Notes: generated by a model not told the origin, from the letters alone. A DNA stretch of 64,000 nucleotides from Promineifilum sp. (GCA_019454405.1 JACFOH010000001.1:1-64000); one strand, 5' to 3'. Counted from the stretch's first letter, positions 52,042-61,102 are shown. Numbers and translations are program-made.

Positions 52042-52457
52042 TGCTGGCTGTTGGCGTTGATATCATCGAGGTTGAGCGTATATCGCAAGGTATCGCCCGT
52101 TATGGCGACCGCTTTTGCGACCGATTTTTCACGCCAACTGAGCGCGAGCAGTGTGGCAACCGCGCCACCAGCCTGGCCGGCCGCTTTGCCGTTAAGGAAG
52201 CGGTCGGCAAAGCTTTGGGAACCGGGATCGGCGATGTATCCTGGAAAGAGATCGAAATTATAGGCGACGATCGTGGCCGCCCTGTCCTAAATCTCCATGG
52301 CACGGCGGCCCGGCTGGCAGCTGAATTGGGATTGGTAGAATGGTCGATTAGCCTGTCACACACAGCTACTCACGCCGTAGGCATGGCCGTAGCGATGGGC
52401 GATTCCACATTCGAGGCCAGACGTAACACTCAAACAACTGATGAGGAAGAGAAGTGA
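52038..52457 (+). CDS. acpS: Holo-[acyl-carrier-protein] synthase
   Basis: Transfers 4'-phosphopantetheine from CoA to apo-ACP, which activates fatty acid synthesis. This 139-aa protein has VGVDIIEVERISQGIARYG (metal-binding Asp), FCDRFFTPTERE and FAVKEAVGKALGTG (Glu and Lys), all standard. The start is GTG 52038 or ATG 52041. It overlaps its neighbours at both ends and sits in the M16-PP2C-M16 operon. Confidence 0.94.
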   Translation: MMLAVGVDIIEVERISQGIARYGDRFCDRFFTPTEREQCGNRATSLAGRFAVKEAVGKALGTGIGDVSWKEIEIIGDDRGRPVLNLHGTAARLAAELGLVEWSISLSHTATHAVGMAVAMGDSTFEARRNTQTTDEEEK

Positions 52458-53359
52458 GTATCAGCACGACCGATGAGATCGGTCAGAAACAACGTAGTGC
52501 CGAGAAGCGATATCGATTGCTTGCCGTGCTTGCCCATCCCGACGACGAATCGTTCGGCATGGGCGGCACCCTGGCTCGGTATGCTGATGAAGGCGTTGAC
52601 GTCCATATTGCCATTGCCACTGATGGTGTGGCCGGCTCTGTCGCTGGAGGATATGAACACACTTTGAAGGAGTTGGCCGCCGTGCGACGGCGCGAATTGG
52701 AGTCGGCCGTCCACATTCTTGGCGGTACGCTTCATATGCTGGGCTATCGAGACTCAGGTTATATCGGTGATCCGGCTAACCAACATCCTGAGGCCTTCAT
52801 CAATATCGATCCTCAGGAGTCTGCCGGCAAGGTCGTCGCTCTGATTCGAGAGATTCGGCCGCAAGTCGTCGTGACCCATGATGAGACCGGGGGCTACTAC
52901 CATCCCGATCATATCCAGTGCTGGAAGATTACCACGGCCGCCTTTAAGGCTGCCGGGGATGCAACCCGTTATTCGGAGATCGGCCCCGCACCGTATCAGC
53001 CGCAAAGACTTTACTTCACGGGCCTTTCCAACCGGATGATCAAATTCTTCTCGTTCATGATGCGCCTGCGCGGGCAAGATCCGAAACACGCGGGCCGAAA
53101 CAAGGATATCGACTGGACCAGGATCGGCATCGACCCGCATCATCTGCACGCGCGCATTGATTACCGGCGATACTGGGATGTCAAGCGCGCCGCCGCGGCC
53201 GAACATCCTAGCCAGGGCGGAGGAACGTCACGCTCGCGAATGTTCCCTGAATGGGTGCAGCGTCGCTTTATGGCGACTGAGACGTTCATCCGTGCTTACC
53301 CGGCGGTGGCCGACGGGTTTCGCGAGTACGACTTATTTGCCGGAGTTGTCGCCGATTAG
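52454..53359 (+). CDS. PIG-L family N-acetylglucosaminyl deacetylase
   Basis: This 301-aa zinc-dependent deacetylase shows LLAVLAHPDDESFGMGGTLA (HPDDE), RRRELESAVHILGG, VVTHDETGGYYHPDHI (HPDH) and a C-terminal MATETFIRAYP segment. Members include MshB and BshB (mycothiol or bacillithiol synthesis), Mca/BshB-type amidases and GlcNAc-PI deacetylase; the length and motifs are compatible with an MshB/Mca-like thiol role. It begins inside the acpS stop (GTGA overlap). Confidence 0.88.
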   Translation: MSISTTDEIGQKQRSAEKRYRLLAVLAHPDDESFGMGGTLARYADEGVDVHIAIATDGVAGSVAGGYEHTLKELAAVRRRELESAVHILGGTLHMLGYRDSGYIGDPANQHPEAFINIDPQESAGKVVALIREIRPQVVVTHDETGGYYHPDHIQCWKITTAAFKAAGDATRYSEIGPAPYQPQRLYFTGLSNRMIKFFSFMMRLRGQDPKHAGRNKDIDWTRIGIDPHHLHARIDYRRYWDVKRAAAAEHPSQGGGTSRSRMFPEWVQRRFMATETFIRAYPAVADGFREYDLFAGVVAD

Positions 53360-53360
53360 A

Positions 53361-53369
53361 TGTTATAAT
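53361..53369 (+). promoter_or_regulatory. Extended -10 promoter for a membrane-anchored hydrolase
   Basis: TGT-TATAAT, a perfect extended -10 element, 25 bases before ATG 53395, with AGGGGGT as ribosome site. Confidence 0.6.
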
Positions 53370-53394
53370 GGGATCCAACAGGGGGTAAAGTGCT

Positions 53395-54342
53395 ATGACA
53401 TTTCGACGTGTCTTGAAGCTGTTGAGCTTGTTGTTTGGGTTTGTTGTGGGGATATCTGCGGCCGCCGTGGCTTATTTCACTCGGCGCATGGTGGCTCCCG
53501 CCCGCCAACCTCTATGGACCTCTCCGTCCCAAATGGGTCTGGATTTCGAAAACGTGCAGTTCCCGGCTATGGATAGTGTCCGTCTTTCCGGTTGGTTCAT
53601 ACCGGCCAGAGTAGCGGAGCAAGCGAAAGGGACCATTATCCTGGCCCATGGCTGGCTTTGGAACCGGCTGGGCGATGCCGCGGCTGATCTGGCGGCCGAT
53701 ATCTCCGGCACGACTCCGATTGAACTGTTGCGATTGGCCCACGCTCTGAACTACGAGAACTATAACGTCCTGATGTTCGACCTGCGTAACCATGGCGAGA
53801 GCGCGTCCCATCCACCGGTGACATTTGGTCAATTGGAATCCAATGATCTGTTGGGCGCTCTGGCCTATTTACAAACCCGACCCGATATCGATAAAGACCG
53901 GATCGGCGTTGTCGGCTTTTGTATCGGCGCTAACGCGTTGCTTTATGCGTTGCCGCAGACGGACCAGATCCGTGCAGCTATCGCTGTGGGGCCTTCTACG
54001 GCAGCCGTCTACGCTGACAGATACGCCCGGGATCTGTTGGGCATGCCCGGTTTGGCCATGTTGCCTTTTGTTAAGTGGGCCTATTCAACGATTGGTGGTG
54101 TTCGTCTGGACGCGCTTCAACCCTCTTTTGCTGCTGCCGGGGCCGGAACTACACCTGTTTTGTTTGTGCAGAGTCAGGGCGATAGATGGGGTTCTGTAGA
54201 AGACGTTAATCGTCTACGAATGGCGACGCCTGGTGGCCAAGGCCCGATCTATGTCGATGGCGATCATCACTATCGTAGCTTCCAATATCTCATCGATAAC
54301 CCGCGGCCTGCACTCGACTTTTTTGAAGAACAATTCGGGTGA
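53395..54342 (+). CDS. Alpha/beta hydrolase, membrane anchored
   Basis: This 315-aa protein has one N-terminal hydrophobic helix (about 8-27), then a hydrolase domain outside the membrane. Segments are GWFIPARVAEQAKGTIILAHG, MFDLRNHGESAS, VGFCIGANALLYAL (position of the nucleophile elbow, with Cys where Ser is usual) and VDGDHHYRSFQYLI at the His position. The Cys in GFCIGA is unusual for esterases but occurs in dienelactone-hydrolase-type enzymes. The substrate is unknown. Confidence 0.8.
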   Translation: MTFRRVLKLLSLLFGFVVGISAAAVAYFTRRMVAPARQPLWTSPSQMGLDFENVQFPAMDSVRLSGWFIPARVAEQAKGTIILAHGWLWNRLGDAAADLAADISGTTPIELLRLAHALNYENYNVLMFDLRNHGESASHPPVTFGQLESNDLLGALAYLQTRPDIDKDRIGVVGFCIGANALLYALPQTDQIRAAIAVGPSTAAVYADRYARDLLGMPGLAMLPFVKWAYSTIGGVRLDALQPSFAAAGAGTTPVLFVQSQGDRWGSVEDVNRLRMATPGGQGPIYVDGDHHYRSFQYLIDNPRPALDFFEEQFG

Positions 54343-54393
54343 GCATCGGGACAAGCGGCAGATAGTGCCCGTTCGGTCGCCAGGCGGTGCTGT

Positions 54394-55242
54394 CTAATGG
54401 CCGGGTGATACGAAGAAACCGGCCGCCAAAATACCCGGCCCGCCGTGGGTGACGATCGCGGGCGGCATGTTTAGCACGGGGACTTCGGGCTGATTGGTAG
54501 CCTGGCCGAGTTCTGCTGCCAGAGCCTGGCCCTCCTCCAGATGGTCGGCATGCATGACGGATAAATGGCCGCTGCCGTCGCGCGGAATTTGGCTTAAAAC
54601 GATCTCTTTCAATCGTGCCAGAGCGCGCTTATGCGTGCGCTCTTTTTCATAGGATTCGACACGTCCATCTTGCAAGCTCAAAATCGGCTTGATCCGAAGG
54701 ACACTTCCCACCAACGCGGTCGCGCCGCCGATTCGCCCACCTCGCGCCAAATATTCAAGGGTATCGACGAGAAAGTATAGCCGGCAACGCTCGCTTAGAT
54801 TATTGGCGAGAGCGACGATAGTATCGGCATCGCTACCGGAGGCGCCCGCTTCGGCTGCGAGTTGTACAATCGTTCCTAGCGGGCCGGCTATGAGATGGGT
54901 GTCGATAACGCGGATATCCGCATTGGGGAAATCCCTGGCTGCCAGCGTGGCTGAACGCACTGTGCCGCTGACCTCGGAGGAGGGGTGGATACACAGAATT
55001 GGCTCCCCCAAAGGCGCTAATCGCTGAAACGCCTCGACGAACAGATGGGGCGGCGGCGCGGCTGTTTGCGGTAATTCGGTTGAACGCTTCAGTCGTGCCA
55101 TGAAGGCGTCGATATCCATGTCAATGCCTTCATAGTAGGAGTCGTTTTCGAAGTTAATGATCTGAGGGATGACGGGAATATCGTATTTTTGGGCGATCTC
55201 TTTTGATAAACAAGCCGTTGTGTCGGTGATAATTTTGACCAT
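54394..55242 (-). CDS. DegV family fatty-acid-binding protein
   Basis: This 282-aa protein opens with VKIITDTTACLSKEIAQKYDI and contains YEGIDMDIDAFMARLKRS, ELPQTAAPPPHLF and IDTHLIAGPLG. DegV/FakB proteins bind a fatty acid and present it to the kinase FakA, or store it. No fakA is nearby. It stands alone on the minus strand. Confidence 0.93.
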   Translation of the reverse strand: MVKIITDTTACLSKEIAQKYDIPVIPQIINFENDSYYEGIDMDIDAFMARLKRSTELPQTAAPPPHLFVEAFQRLAPLGEPILCIHPSSEVSGTVRSATLAARDFPNADIRVIDTHLIAGPLGTIVQLAAEAGASGSDADTIVALANNLSERCRLYFLVDTLEYLARGGRIGGATALVGSVLRIKPILSLQDGRVESYEKERTHKRALARLKEIVLSQIPRDGSGHLSVMHADHLEEGQALAAELGQATNQPEVPVLNMPPAIVTHGGPGILAAGFFVSPGH

Positions 55243-55419
55243 AACATTATCCCTTTTTTGTCTGGCGACTTAGCGTATATCTACGTTCTGTATATGAATG
55301 GAATATTCCTCTGGAGCGCGTCACGTGTGAGGGTTCTCTCAAACTTCGCAGTCGGCGGACGCAGCTCAAACCTCTATTGTAATGCCAACGCTGGTTCCCA
55401 ACCAAACAGATGATGAAAG

Positions 55420-55479
55420 CGCCGCCGCGCGCGATGGCTGGACAGTTGAGAGAACTGCAAGCTATCGCGCGCGGCGGCG
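55420..55479. repeat. Long GC-rich hairpin in the 55243-55522 intergenic region
   Basis: CGCCGCCGCGCGCGAT (55420-55435) is repeated exactly in inverted orientation at 55464-55479. The 28-base loop holds a second small stem, CAGTT-GAGAG-AACTG (55443-55457). It lies 44 bases after the stop of a minus-strand ABC gene. On that strand only a weak T-rich stretch follows, so it may be a terminator, an mRNA-end stabiliser or a repeat-derived structure. Otherwise I see nothing in 55243-55522. Confidence 0.6.
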
Positions 55480-55522
55480 TGGACTTGATACGCTCGTGGC
55501 GTTCAAGCTGAATTAGAGGATA

Positions 55523-57526
55523 TTACGATTGGGCGGCCAATACAGCTTCGGTGTAATCCGGATCTGAATCGTCCACCGACCGACGGAACTGGCTCATATA
55601 CAAGTTGTAGTAGAAACCTTGTTTGGCTAACAAGCTGTCGTGTGTTCCTTGCTCAATGATCCGGCCATCGTCGACGACGAGCACCTGATCGGCGTGGCGG
55701 ATAGTGCTGAGCCGATGGGCGATAACAAAGCTGGTTCGTCCTCGCAGGAGATCTTCCAGCGCTTTCTGAATCTCTCGCTCGGTACGCGTGTCCACACTGC
55801 TCGTCGCCTCGTCCAGGATGAGGATTCGTGGGTCGATGAGCGCCACGCGAGCGATCGAGAGAAGCTGGCGTTGCCCCAAGCTTAGTCCCGCACCGCGCTC
55901 GCCGGTCATCGTCTGGTAGCCGTTTTCCAGCCGGTTGATGAACTCATCGGCATGGGCCAGCCGTGCGGCCGCTATGACTTCATCGTCCGTGGCCTCCGGG
56001 CGGCCATAACGGATGTTGTTCATCACGGTATCGCTGAACAGGAATGAATCTTGCAGGACGATGCCGATCTGACGACGCAGGCTCTCCTGTGTCACATCAC
56101 GCACATCATAACCATCGATGGTGACGCTGCCTGCCGACACATCCCAGAAGCGCGGCAGCAGGTTAGCGATCGTTGTCTTGCCCGCTCCGGTGGGACCGAC
56201 AATAGCGATCGTCTGCCCCGGTTTGGCTTCGATGTCGATTCCGCGCAGCACCGGCTCGCCGGTATTGTATTCGGCATAGACGTCGTGATAGACCACGTGG
56301 CCGGTGATTGCCGGCATCTCTACGGCATTGACCTTGTCCTTGATTTCTACCGGCTCGTCGAGCAATCCGAAGATTCGTTCGGCTCCGGCGATAGCATTCT
56401 GGACATTGGCCCACATGGCCGAGATTTGTTGCACCGGCCGGTTGAATTGTTGGGTATAGCCGATGAAAGTGATGATCAAGCCGACGGAGATTGTCGTGCC
56501 CATAAATTTCCCGCCGCTGAGCAGCATCATACCACCGACGCCAGCGACAATGGCCAGGCTAAGATAGCTCAAACCTTCCAGAACTGGCCCCAGTGCGCCG
56601 GTGTAGGCCTGGGCGCGAATATTGGCGTCACGATTGGCCGCGTTGCTCTCACGGAACTGCTGGATATTTTCTTCCTCGCGGCTGAATGCCTGCACTTCAC
56701 GAACGGCCGAGATGCTTTCCTGTAGGTCTGCGTTTACATTACCGATCTGTTTGAGCGCTGTACGGAACGCTTTTCGCGCCTGGCTGGAAAACCAGCGAGT
56801 GAAGATGATCATCAACGGCAGCGTGATCAAGCTGATGAGTGCAAAGGGTATGTTCATCTTGAGCATCGTGACGACGACCATGATGATCTGCAGGAAACTC
56901 TGTATGACCGATACCAATCCGAAGCCGACTACTTGTTGCAACGTGTCAGTGTCGTTGGTGAAGCGGCTCATCACGTCGCCGGCCTCGTGTTTGGTAAAGT
57001 AACCGAGGGATAACTGATGAATATGCTCGAATACGGCGGCTTGCAAATCCCGCAATACCCGGTAGCCGGCCAGGCTCATCAGATAGAACATAAGGCCGCT
57101 GAATATGGCGCTGCCGACATAGAGACCGATAATCAGCAGGATTAGCCCACCGAAGGATTTCAATGTCGCGTCACGTGTTGCGCTCAGATCGGGTGTCGTG
57201 TACCAACAATTGCTGAACGCGTTATCCATGGAGCCGCCGCTGAACGCGGGTGCGGCTCCGCCACTGAACGCGGAGGACAAGTTAGCGCCCTCGCTCGTGG
57301 CGGCTGTGGCCGCGCTAAAGGGCCCCAGGTAACAATCGACTGCCTGTCCAGTCAGGTCAGGGATGAGGACCTGCATGTAAGTGCTGGTGAAAGCCAAAAC
57401 CAGAACGAGAAGAAGGACCCAGCTGTAGCGTCGGAAATAACTCCATAGCCGCTTGAGTGTGCCACTGACGCTGCTCGCCTTCCTCGTCTCTGTTTGCAGA
57501 AGTCGCGTCTGTCTTTCCATCATCAT
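55523..57526 (-). CDS. ABC exporter subunit with canonical ATPase site and long external loop (pair 2)
   Basis: This 667-aa half-transporter has six membrane helices and an ATPase domain with Walker A GPTGAGKTT, the changed signature LSLGQ, Walker B LILDEATSSVD with Glu, and H-loop IAHRLSTI. Between helices 1 and 2 is an added loop of about 65 residues (60-125) that is Ala/Ser/Gly-rich, has a short repeat (SAFSGG / PAFSGG) and two Cys (65 and 107) that could form a disulfide. Its partner is the next gene upstream in the operon (27 bases). Confidence 0.92.
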   Translation of the reverse strand: MMMERQTRLLQTETRKASSVSGTLKRLWSYFRRYSWVLLLVLVLAFTSTYMQVLIPDLTGQAVDCYLGPFSAATAATSEGANLSSAFSGGAAPAFSGGSMDNAFSNCWYTTPDLSATRDATLKSFGGLILLIIGLYVGSAIFSGLMFYLMSLAGYRVLRDLQAAVFEHIHQLSLGYFTKHEAGDVMSRFTNDTDTLQQVVGFGLVSVIQSFLQIIMVVVTMLKMNIPFALISLITLPLMIIFTRWFSSQARKAFRTALKQIGNVNADLQESISAVREVQAFSREEENIQQFRESNAANRDANIRAQAYTGALGPVLEGLSYLSLAIVAGVGGMMLLSGGKFMGTTISVGLIITFIGYTQQFNRPVQQISAMWANVQNAIAGAERIFGLLDEPVEIKDKVNAVEMPAITGHVVYHDVYAEYNTGEPVLRGIDIEAKPGQTIAIVGPTGAGKTTIANLLPRFWDVSAGSVTIDGYDVRDVTQESLRRQIGIVLQDSFLFSDTVMNNIRYGRPEATDDEVIAAARLAHADEFINRLENGYQTMTGERGAGLSLGQRQLLSIARVALIDPRILILDEATSSVDTRTEREIQKALEDLLRGRTSFVIAHRLSTIRHADQVLVVDDGRIIEQGTHDSLLAKQGFYYNLYMSQFRRSVDDSDPDYTEAVLAAQS

Positions 57527-57553
57527 GATAGTTTTCTCGCTGTTTGAACGCGC

Positions 57554-59449
57554 TTACGCCTTGGCGACATCCTCGGATAGCTGTGAGTGATAGATATCGG
57601 CGTAAATCGGGCTATTCTCTAATAGTTCTTCGTGCGTGCCGCGCGCGACAATGAAGCCGTTTTCCAAAACCAGGATCATATCGGCGTTCAGCACAGTGCT
57701 GATTCGCTGGGCAATGACGAAGCTCGTTCGTCCTTCCATGAGCTTATCGAGCGCTTTTTGTATCTCATACTCGGTATTTAAGTCGACGCTGCTTGTGCTG
57801 TCATCGAGGATCAGAATATGAGGGTTGAGCATCAATGCGCGAGCGATAGCCACACGCTGCTTCTGCCCACCGCTAAGCGTTGCGCCTCGCTCCCCCACGG
57901 GTGTATCGTACCCTTCTGGGAAGCTCTCAATGAATGAGTGAGCTGCGGCCGCTTTGGCAGCAGCTATGATTTCTTCATCGGTAGCGTCCGGGCGACCATA
58001 GGCGATGTTCTCCCGGATCGTTCCGTTGAACAGGACGGTTTCCTGCAGGACGATGCCGATGTGTTGCCGGAGGCTTTCCAGAGTCACGTCGCGCACGTCA
58101 TGACCATCGATGAGGATTTGCCCTTCACTGACGTCATAGAAGCGGGGGATTAGGTTGATAATAGTGCTCTTGCCACTTCCCGTCGCTCCCAGCAACGCGA
58201 TAGTTTGTCCCGGTTCGGCCGTGAAGTTAATGTCACTTAACACAGGCTCGCTGCCGGCGAAGTAGCGGAACGACACGTCACGGAATTCGACCCGTCCCTC
58301 TATCTCACCAAGGTCGATGGCATCCGGCTTGTTTTCCACGTCGTTCTTTGCATCCAGAATCTCGAAGATACGATCGGCGCTGGCGCCTGCCTGTGCCATA
58401 AGTGAGATGATGAATCCCAACTGACCCATCGGTATGAAAACGTAGATGAGGTAGAGGCTGAATTTTTGCCACTCGCCTAACGTCAGGGTGCCGTCAATGA
58501 TTTGCCGGCCGCCGAAATACATCACTGCCGCCTGGCCCAGATTGGCGATAAGGAAGATCAGAGGGAAGAGAAACGAGAACAGGCGGCTGACCTTCACCCG
58601 CTGATCCAGCAATGAATCAATGCTCTCGTGGAATCGTTCCTCTTCGCGCTTCTCGCTCGTGAACGCTTTGACGACTTTGAGCCCCGCGAGATTTTCCTGT
58701 AAGGTCGTATTAACGCGACCGAGTCGCCTTTGAATTTCCGAGAATAGCGGTTGAGTGATTCGACCGAAGATCATGAAAATGATCATTGCGATAGGTAACA
58801 CCGGCAGCACCACCAGTGTCAGCCGGATGTTGGTCAGAACCAGGATAGCCAAGGTGCCTACCATCAGGATCAGGGCTTGCAGGGCCATCAGGAGGCCCAT
58901 ACCGATGAAGATTCGCAATCGCTCCACATCATCTGTGGCGCGGATCATCAACTGTCCCGTGCGGTTACGATCATGATAGCTGAAGCTGAGCCGCTGAATT
59001 TTGCTGTAGATATCGTTTCGCAGATCAAACGCGATATTTTGCGACAGGGCCTGAGACAGGAAATTCTGTGCGAACGAGAATAGACCCCGGGCGATCGCGA
59101 AGAGGACGATAATCAGGCCCGCCGTGATGATCAAGCGTGGAGCGGCGTCCAGATCGCTTTGTATGGTTGCCAGATCAAGACCCAACTTTTGAGCTGCCAT
59201 AGCTTGGACATTAGCCGGCAGGTTGAGGATGCCTTGGTTCATCGCGCCCGTGACGACGGTGTCAATGATCTGCTGCAATAATTGCGGCACAACCAATTGG
59301 GCGGCGGTGGCGATGATCAGGGCGACGGTCGCACCGATCGTCAATTTAGGATAGTTGGACAAGTAGCGCAGCGCCCGCCCCAGCGAAGCCAGGCTTGGCC
59401 GAGCACTTTGTTGTCCGCGCCCGGTGGGCGCACTTCCGGTTAATTGCAT
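57554..59449 (-). CDS. ABC exporter subunit with degenerate ATPase site (pair 2)
   Basis: This 631-aa half-transporter has Walker A GATGSGKST, canonical LSGGQ and Walker B LILDDSTSSVD, with Asp in place of Glu. The H-loop IAQRISTV has Gln in place of His. It also has a loop insertion between helices 1 and 2 (about 70-100). It repeats exactly the division of labour of the first exporter pair, and again the degenerate subunit is transcribed first. It begins two bases downstream of marR, so a drug- or stress-inducible efflux pump is likely. Confidence 0.92.
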   Translation of the reverse strand: MQLTGSAPTGRGQQSARPSLASLGRALRYLSNYPKLTIGATVALIIATAAQLVVPQLLQQIIDTVVTGAMNQGILNLPANVQAMAAQKLGLDLATIQSDLDAAPRLIITAGLIIVLFAIARGLFSFAQNFLSQALSQNIAFDLRNDIYSKIQRLSFSYHDRNRTGQLMIRATDDVERLRIFIGMGLLMALQALILMVGTLAILVLTNIRLTLVVLPVLPIAMIIFMIFGRITQPLFSEIQRRLGRVNTTLQENLAGLKVVKAFTSEKREEERFHESIDSLLDQRVKVSRLFSFLFPLIFLIANLGQAAVMYFGGRQIIDGTLTLGEWQKFSLYLIYVFIPMGQLGFIISLMAQAGASADRIFEILDAKNDVENKPDAIDLGEIEGRVEFRDVSFRYFAGSEPVLSDINFTAEPGQTIALLGATGSGKSTIINLIPRFYDVSEGQILIDGHDVRDVTLESLRQHIGIVLQETVLFNGTIRENIAYGRPDATDEEIIAAAKAAAAHSFIESFPEGYDTPVGERGATLSGGQKQRVAIARALMLNPHILILDDSTSSVDLNTEYEIQKALDKLMEGRTSFVIAQRISTVLNADMILVLENGFIVARGTHEELLENSPIYADIYHSQLSEDVAKA

Positions 59450-59451
59450 AG

Positions 59452-60003
59452 TTACCTCCGAGAAGGACCGGGGTTCGTGTCCTTCATCATGTCTGTTTGA
59501 TGATTCAGGGTTTGTAATATCCTGCCAAGCGTCTCTATATCGTCCTGGCTGAGCGCGGCAAATAGCTCATTAACCAATTGCACGTGCTTGGCGGCGTGCT
59601 CTGCAATTATTTGCCGTCCTGCATCCGTTATGTGGATGTTGAAGCGACGACGGTCCTCCTCGTCCAGTTGGCGCTCAACCAAGCCTGCATCCTCGAGAGA
59701 GCGAATCAGTGCACTGATGGTGTTGCGACTCGTTCCCTGCTGATCACTGATCTCGGATGGATTAAGCCCGCCGCAATTTCCGGCCCATTCACAATACCGC
59801 AGGCTCATCAATACCCTAAACTGGGCGTATGAGAGGCCGCTTGCTTCAAGGCTTGCATCGCTCAACTGGCGGATACGATGGGCAACTTGCCCAAATTCAT
59901 CCATCAATCGGGCGGCTCGGGGGTCGGAACTCTCATGGAGTTCACGAAAGAAAGCCACCCAGCTTTCATGATGTTTCTTGCTAAATTGCTCACTCAGCTT
60001 CAT
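59452..60003 (-). CDS. MarR-family transcriptional regulator
   Basis: This 183-aa protein (start ATG 60003, with GAGGG upstream) has the winged-helix core LSYAQFRVLMSLRY, PSEISDQQGTSRNTISALIRSLEDAGLVERQLDEEDRRR (split: ISDQQGTSRNTISALIRS; LVERQLDEEDRRR) and flanking dimerisation helices. It heads an operon with two ABC exporter genes, a classic arrangement in which MarR represses the pump until a ligand binds. Confidence 0.92.
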   Translation of the reverse strand: MKLSEQFSKKHHESWVAFFRELHESSDPRAARLMDEFGQVAHRIRQLSDASLEASGLSYAQFRVLMSLRYCEWAGNCGGLNPSEISDQQGTSRNTISALIRSLEDAGLVERQLDEEDRRRFNIHITDAGRQIIAEHAAKHVQLVNELFAALSQDDIETLGRILQTLNHQTDMMKDTNPGPSRR

Positions 60004-60038
60004 AAAGCATCCCTCAGGTCTGAATAATGCCAAGCAGA

Positions 60039-60066
60039 ATAATACGAAGACGAACTAAATTGTCAA
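60039..60066 (-). promoter_or_regulatory. marR-ABC operon promoter
   Basis: On the minus strand consensus TTGACA (60061-60066) and TATTAT (60039-60044) are 16 bases apart. Farther upstream, CATCA-N5-TGATG near 60113-60127 is a short inverted repeat that could be a MarR site, with low confidence. Most of 60067-60328 has no gene I can support. Confidence 0.6.
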
Positions 60067-60328
60067 GAGGAAAACCCGAAATAGATGATCGATCTTTCAT
60101 GTTCCAGCATATACATCATTTTGTGATGAGTCGATACGCTATTTCGTGATGGCAACTCTCCCTGAGTAGCTTGATCGCAGGTTTAACATCGCTTTACTAT
60201 CAGTCTGAATCTGTTAGAATTCGGTGTAGAGGCTCATCTTGGCCTCGGGAGCCGTGGGTCTTGCCTCGCCGACACGGCCGGCAGTTTCCACCGGCTGTCC
60301 TCCTCTCCTGGCCGGATTACATGAAACT

Positions 60329-61090
60329 ATGAATCGATCTGTTAACCGCCCCCTGGAACCACAGCAGCGAGCCATTGTCATCGGCGCGTCCTCCGGATTG
60401 GGGGCAGCCCTGGTACGCTTATTAGCTTCACATCGCTATCGTGTGGCGGCTGTGGCTCGTCGTGAGGCTGAACTGGCGGCTTTGCGAGACGAACTGGGTC
60501 GTGAAGCCGTTCTCCCCTATGTTCATGACGTGACGGAGTATGAGCAGGCTCCGCTGTTGTTTGATCAAATCACTCGTGACCTTGGCGGCCTGGACCTCAT
60601 CATTTACGCGGCGGCCGTTCAGCCACCTGTCAGCTTGCATGAGTATGACTTTGCCAAAGACGAAGCGATGTTGCGGACGAACCTGATGGGAGCTGTTGCC
60701 TGGCTCAATCTGGCGGCTACACGCTTCGAGCGCGCCCGCGGTGGGCATATCGTCGGTATAAGCTCGATCGCCGGCGATCGTGGCCGTGTCGGTAGCCCTG
60801 TCTATAACACCAGCAAAGCCGGACTGGACACATACCTCGAGGCCCTTCGTAATCGGTTATCTCGTTATGGTGTCTCGGTCACGACGATTAAACCGGGCTT
60901 TATTGACACAGAATTACTGAAAAACGCATCGAAGACTTTCTGGGTCATCACGCCCGAAGAAGCGGCTGCGTTGACTTATGAGGCTATCCGTCGCCGCAAG
61001 CAAGTCGTCTATGTACCTTCTCGCTGGCGGCTGGTCAGCCTGGCCGTACGCTCTATACCCTCGACCGTCTTTCGCCGGCTGAGCTTCTAA
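60329..61090 (+). CDS. SDR oxidoreductase, DprE2-like
   Basis: This 253-aa classical short-chain dehydrogenase (ATG 60329; a TTG at 60239 would add 30 odd residues) has the cofactor motif IVIGASSGLGAALVRLLASH and catalytic Ser and YxxxK in ISSIAGDRG ... VYNTSKAGLD. The end (VPSRWRLVSLAVRSIPSTVFRRLSF, split: VPSRWRLVSLAV; RSIPSTVFRRLSF) resembles DprE2, the NADH-dependent ketoreductase of decaprenylphosphoryl-arabinose synthesis. It is 12 bases upstream of an FAD oxidase resembling DprE1, which strengthens the match. Another polyprenyl sugar substrate is possible. Confidence 0.75.
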   Translation: MNRSVNRPLEPQQRAIVIGASSGLGAALVRLLASHRYRVAAVARREAELAALRDELGREAVLPYVHDVTEYEQAPLLFDQITRDLGGLDLIIYAAAVQPPVSLHEYDFAKDEAMLRTNLMGAVAWLNLAATRFERARGGHIVGISSIAGDRGRVGSPVYNTSKAGLDTYLEALRNRLSRYGVSVTTIKPGFIDTELLKNASKTFWVITPEEAAALTYEAIRRRKQVVYVPSRWRLVSLAVRSIPSTVFRRLSF

Positions 61091-61102
61091 AACAGGGATA
61101 TC

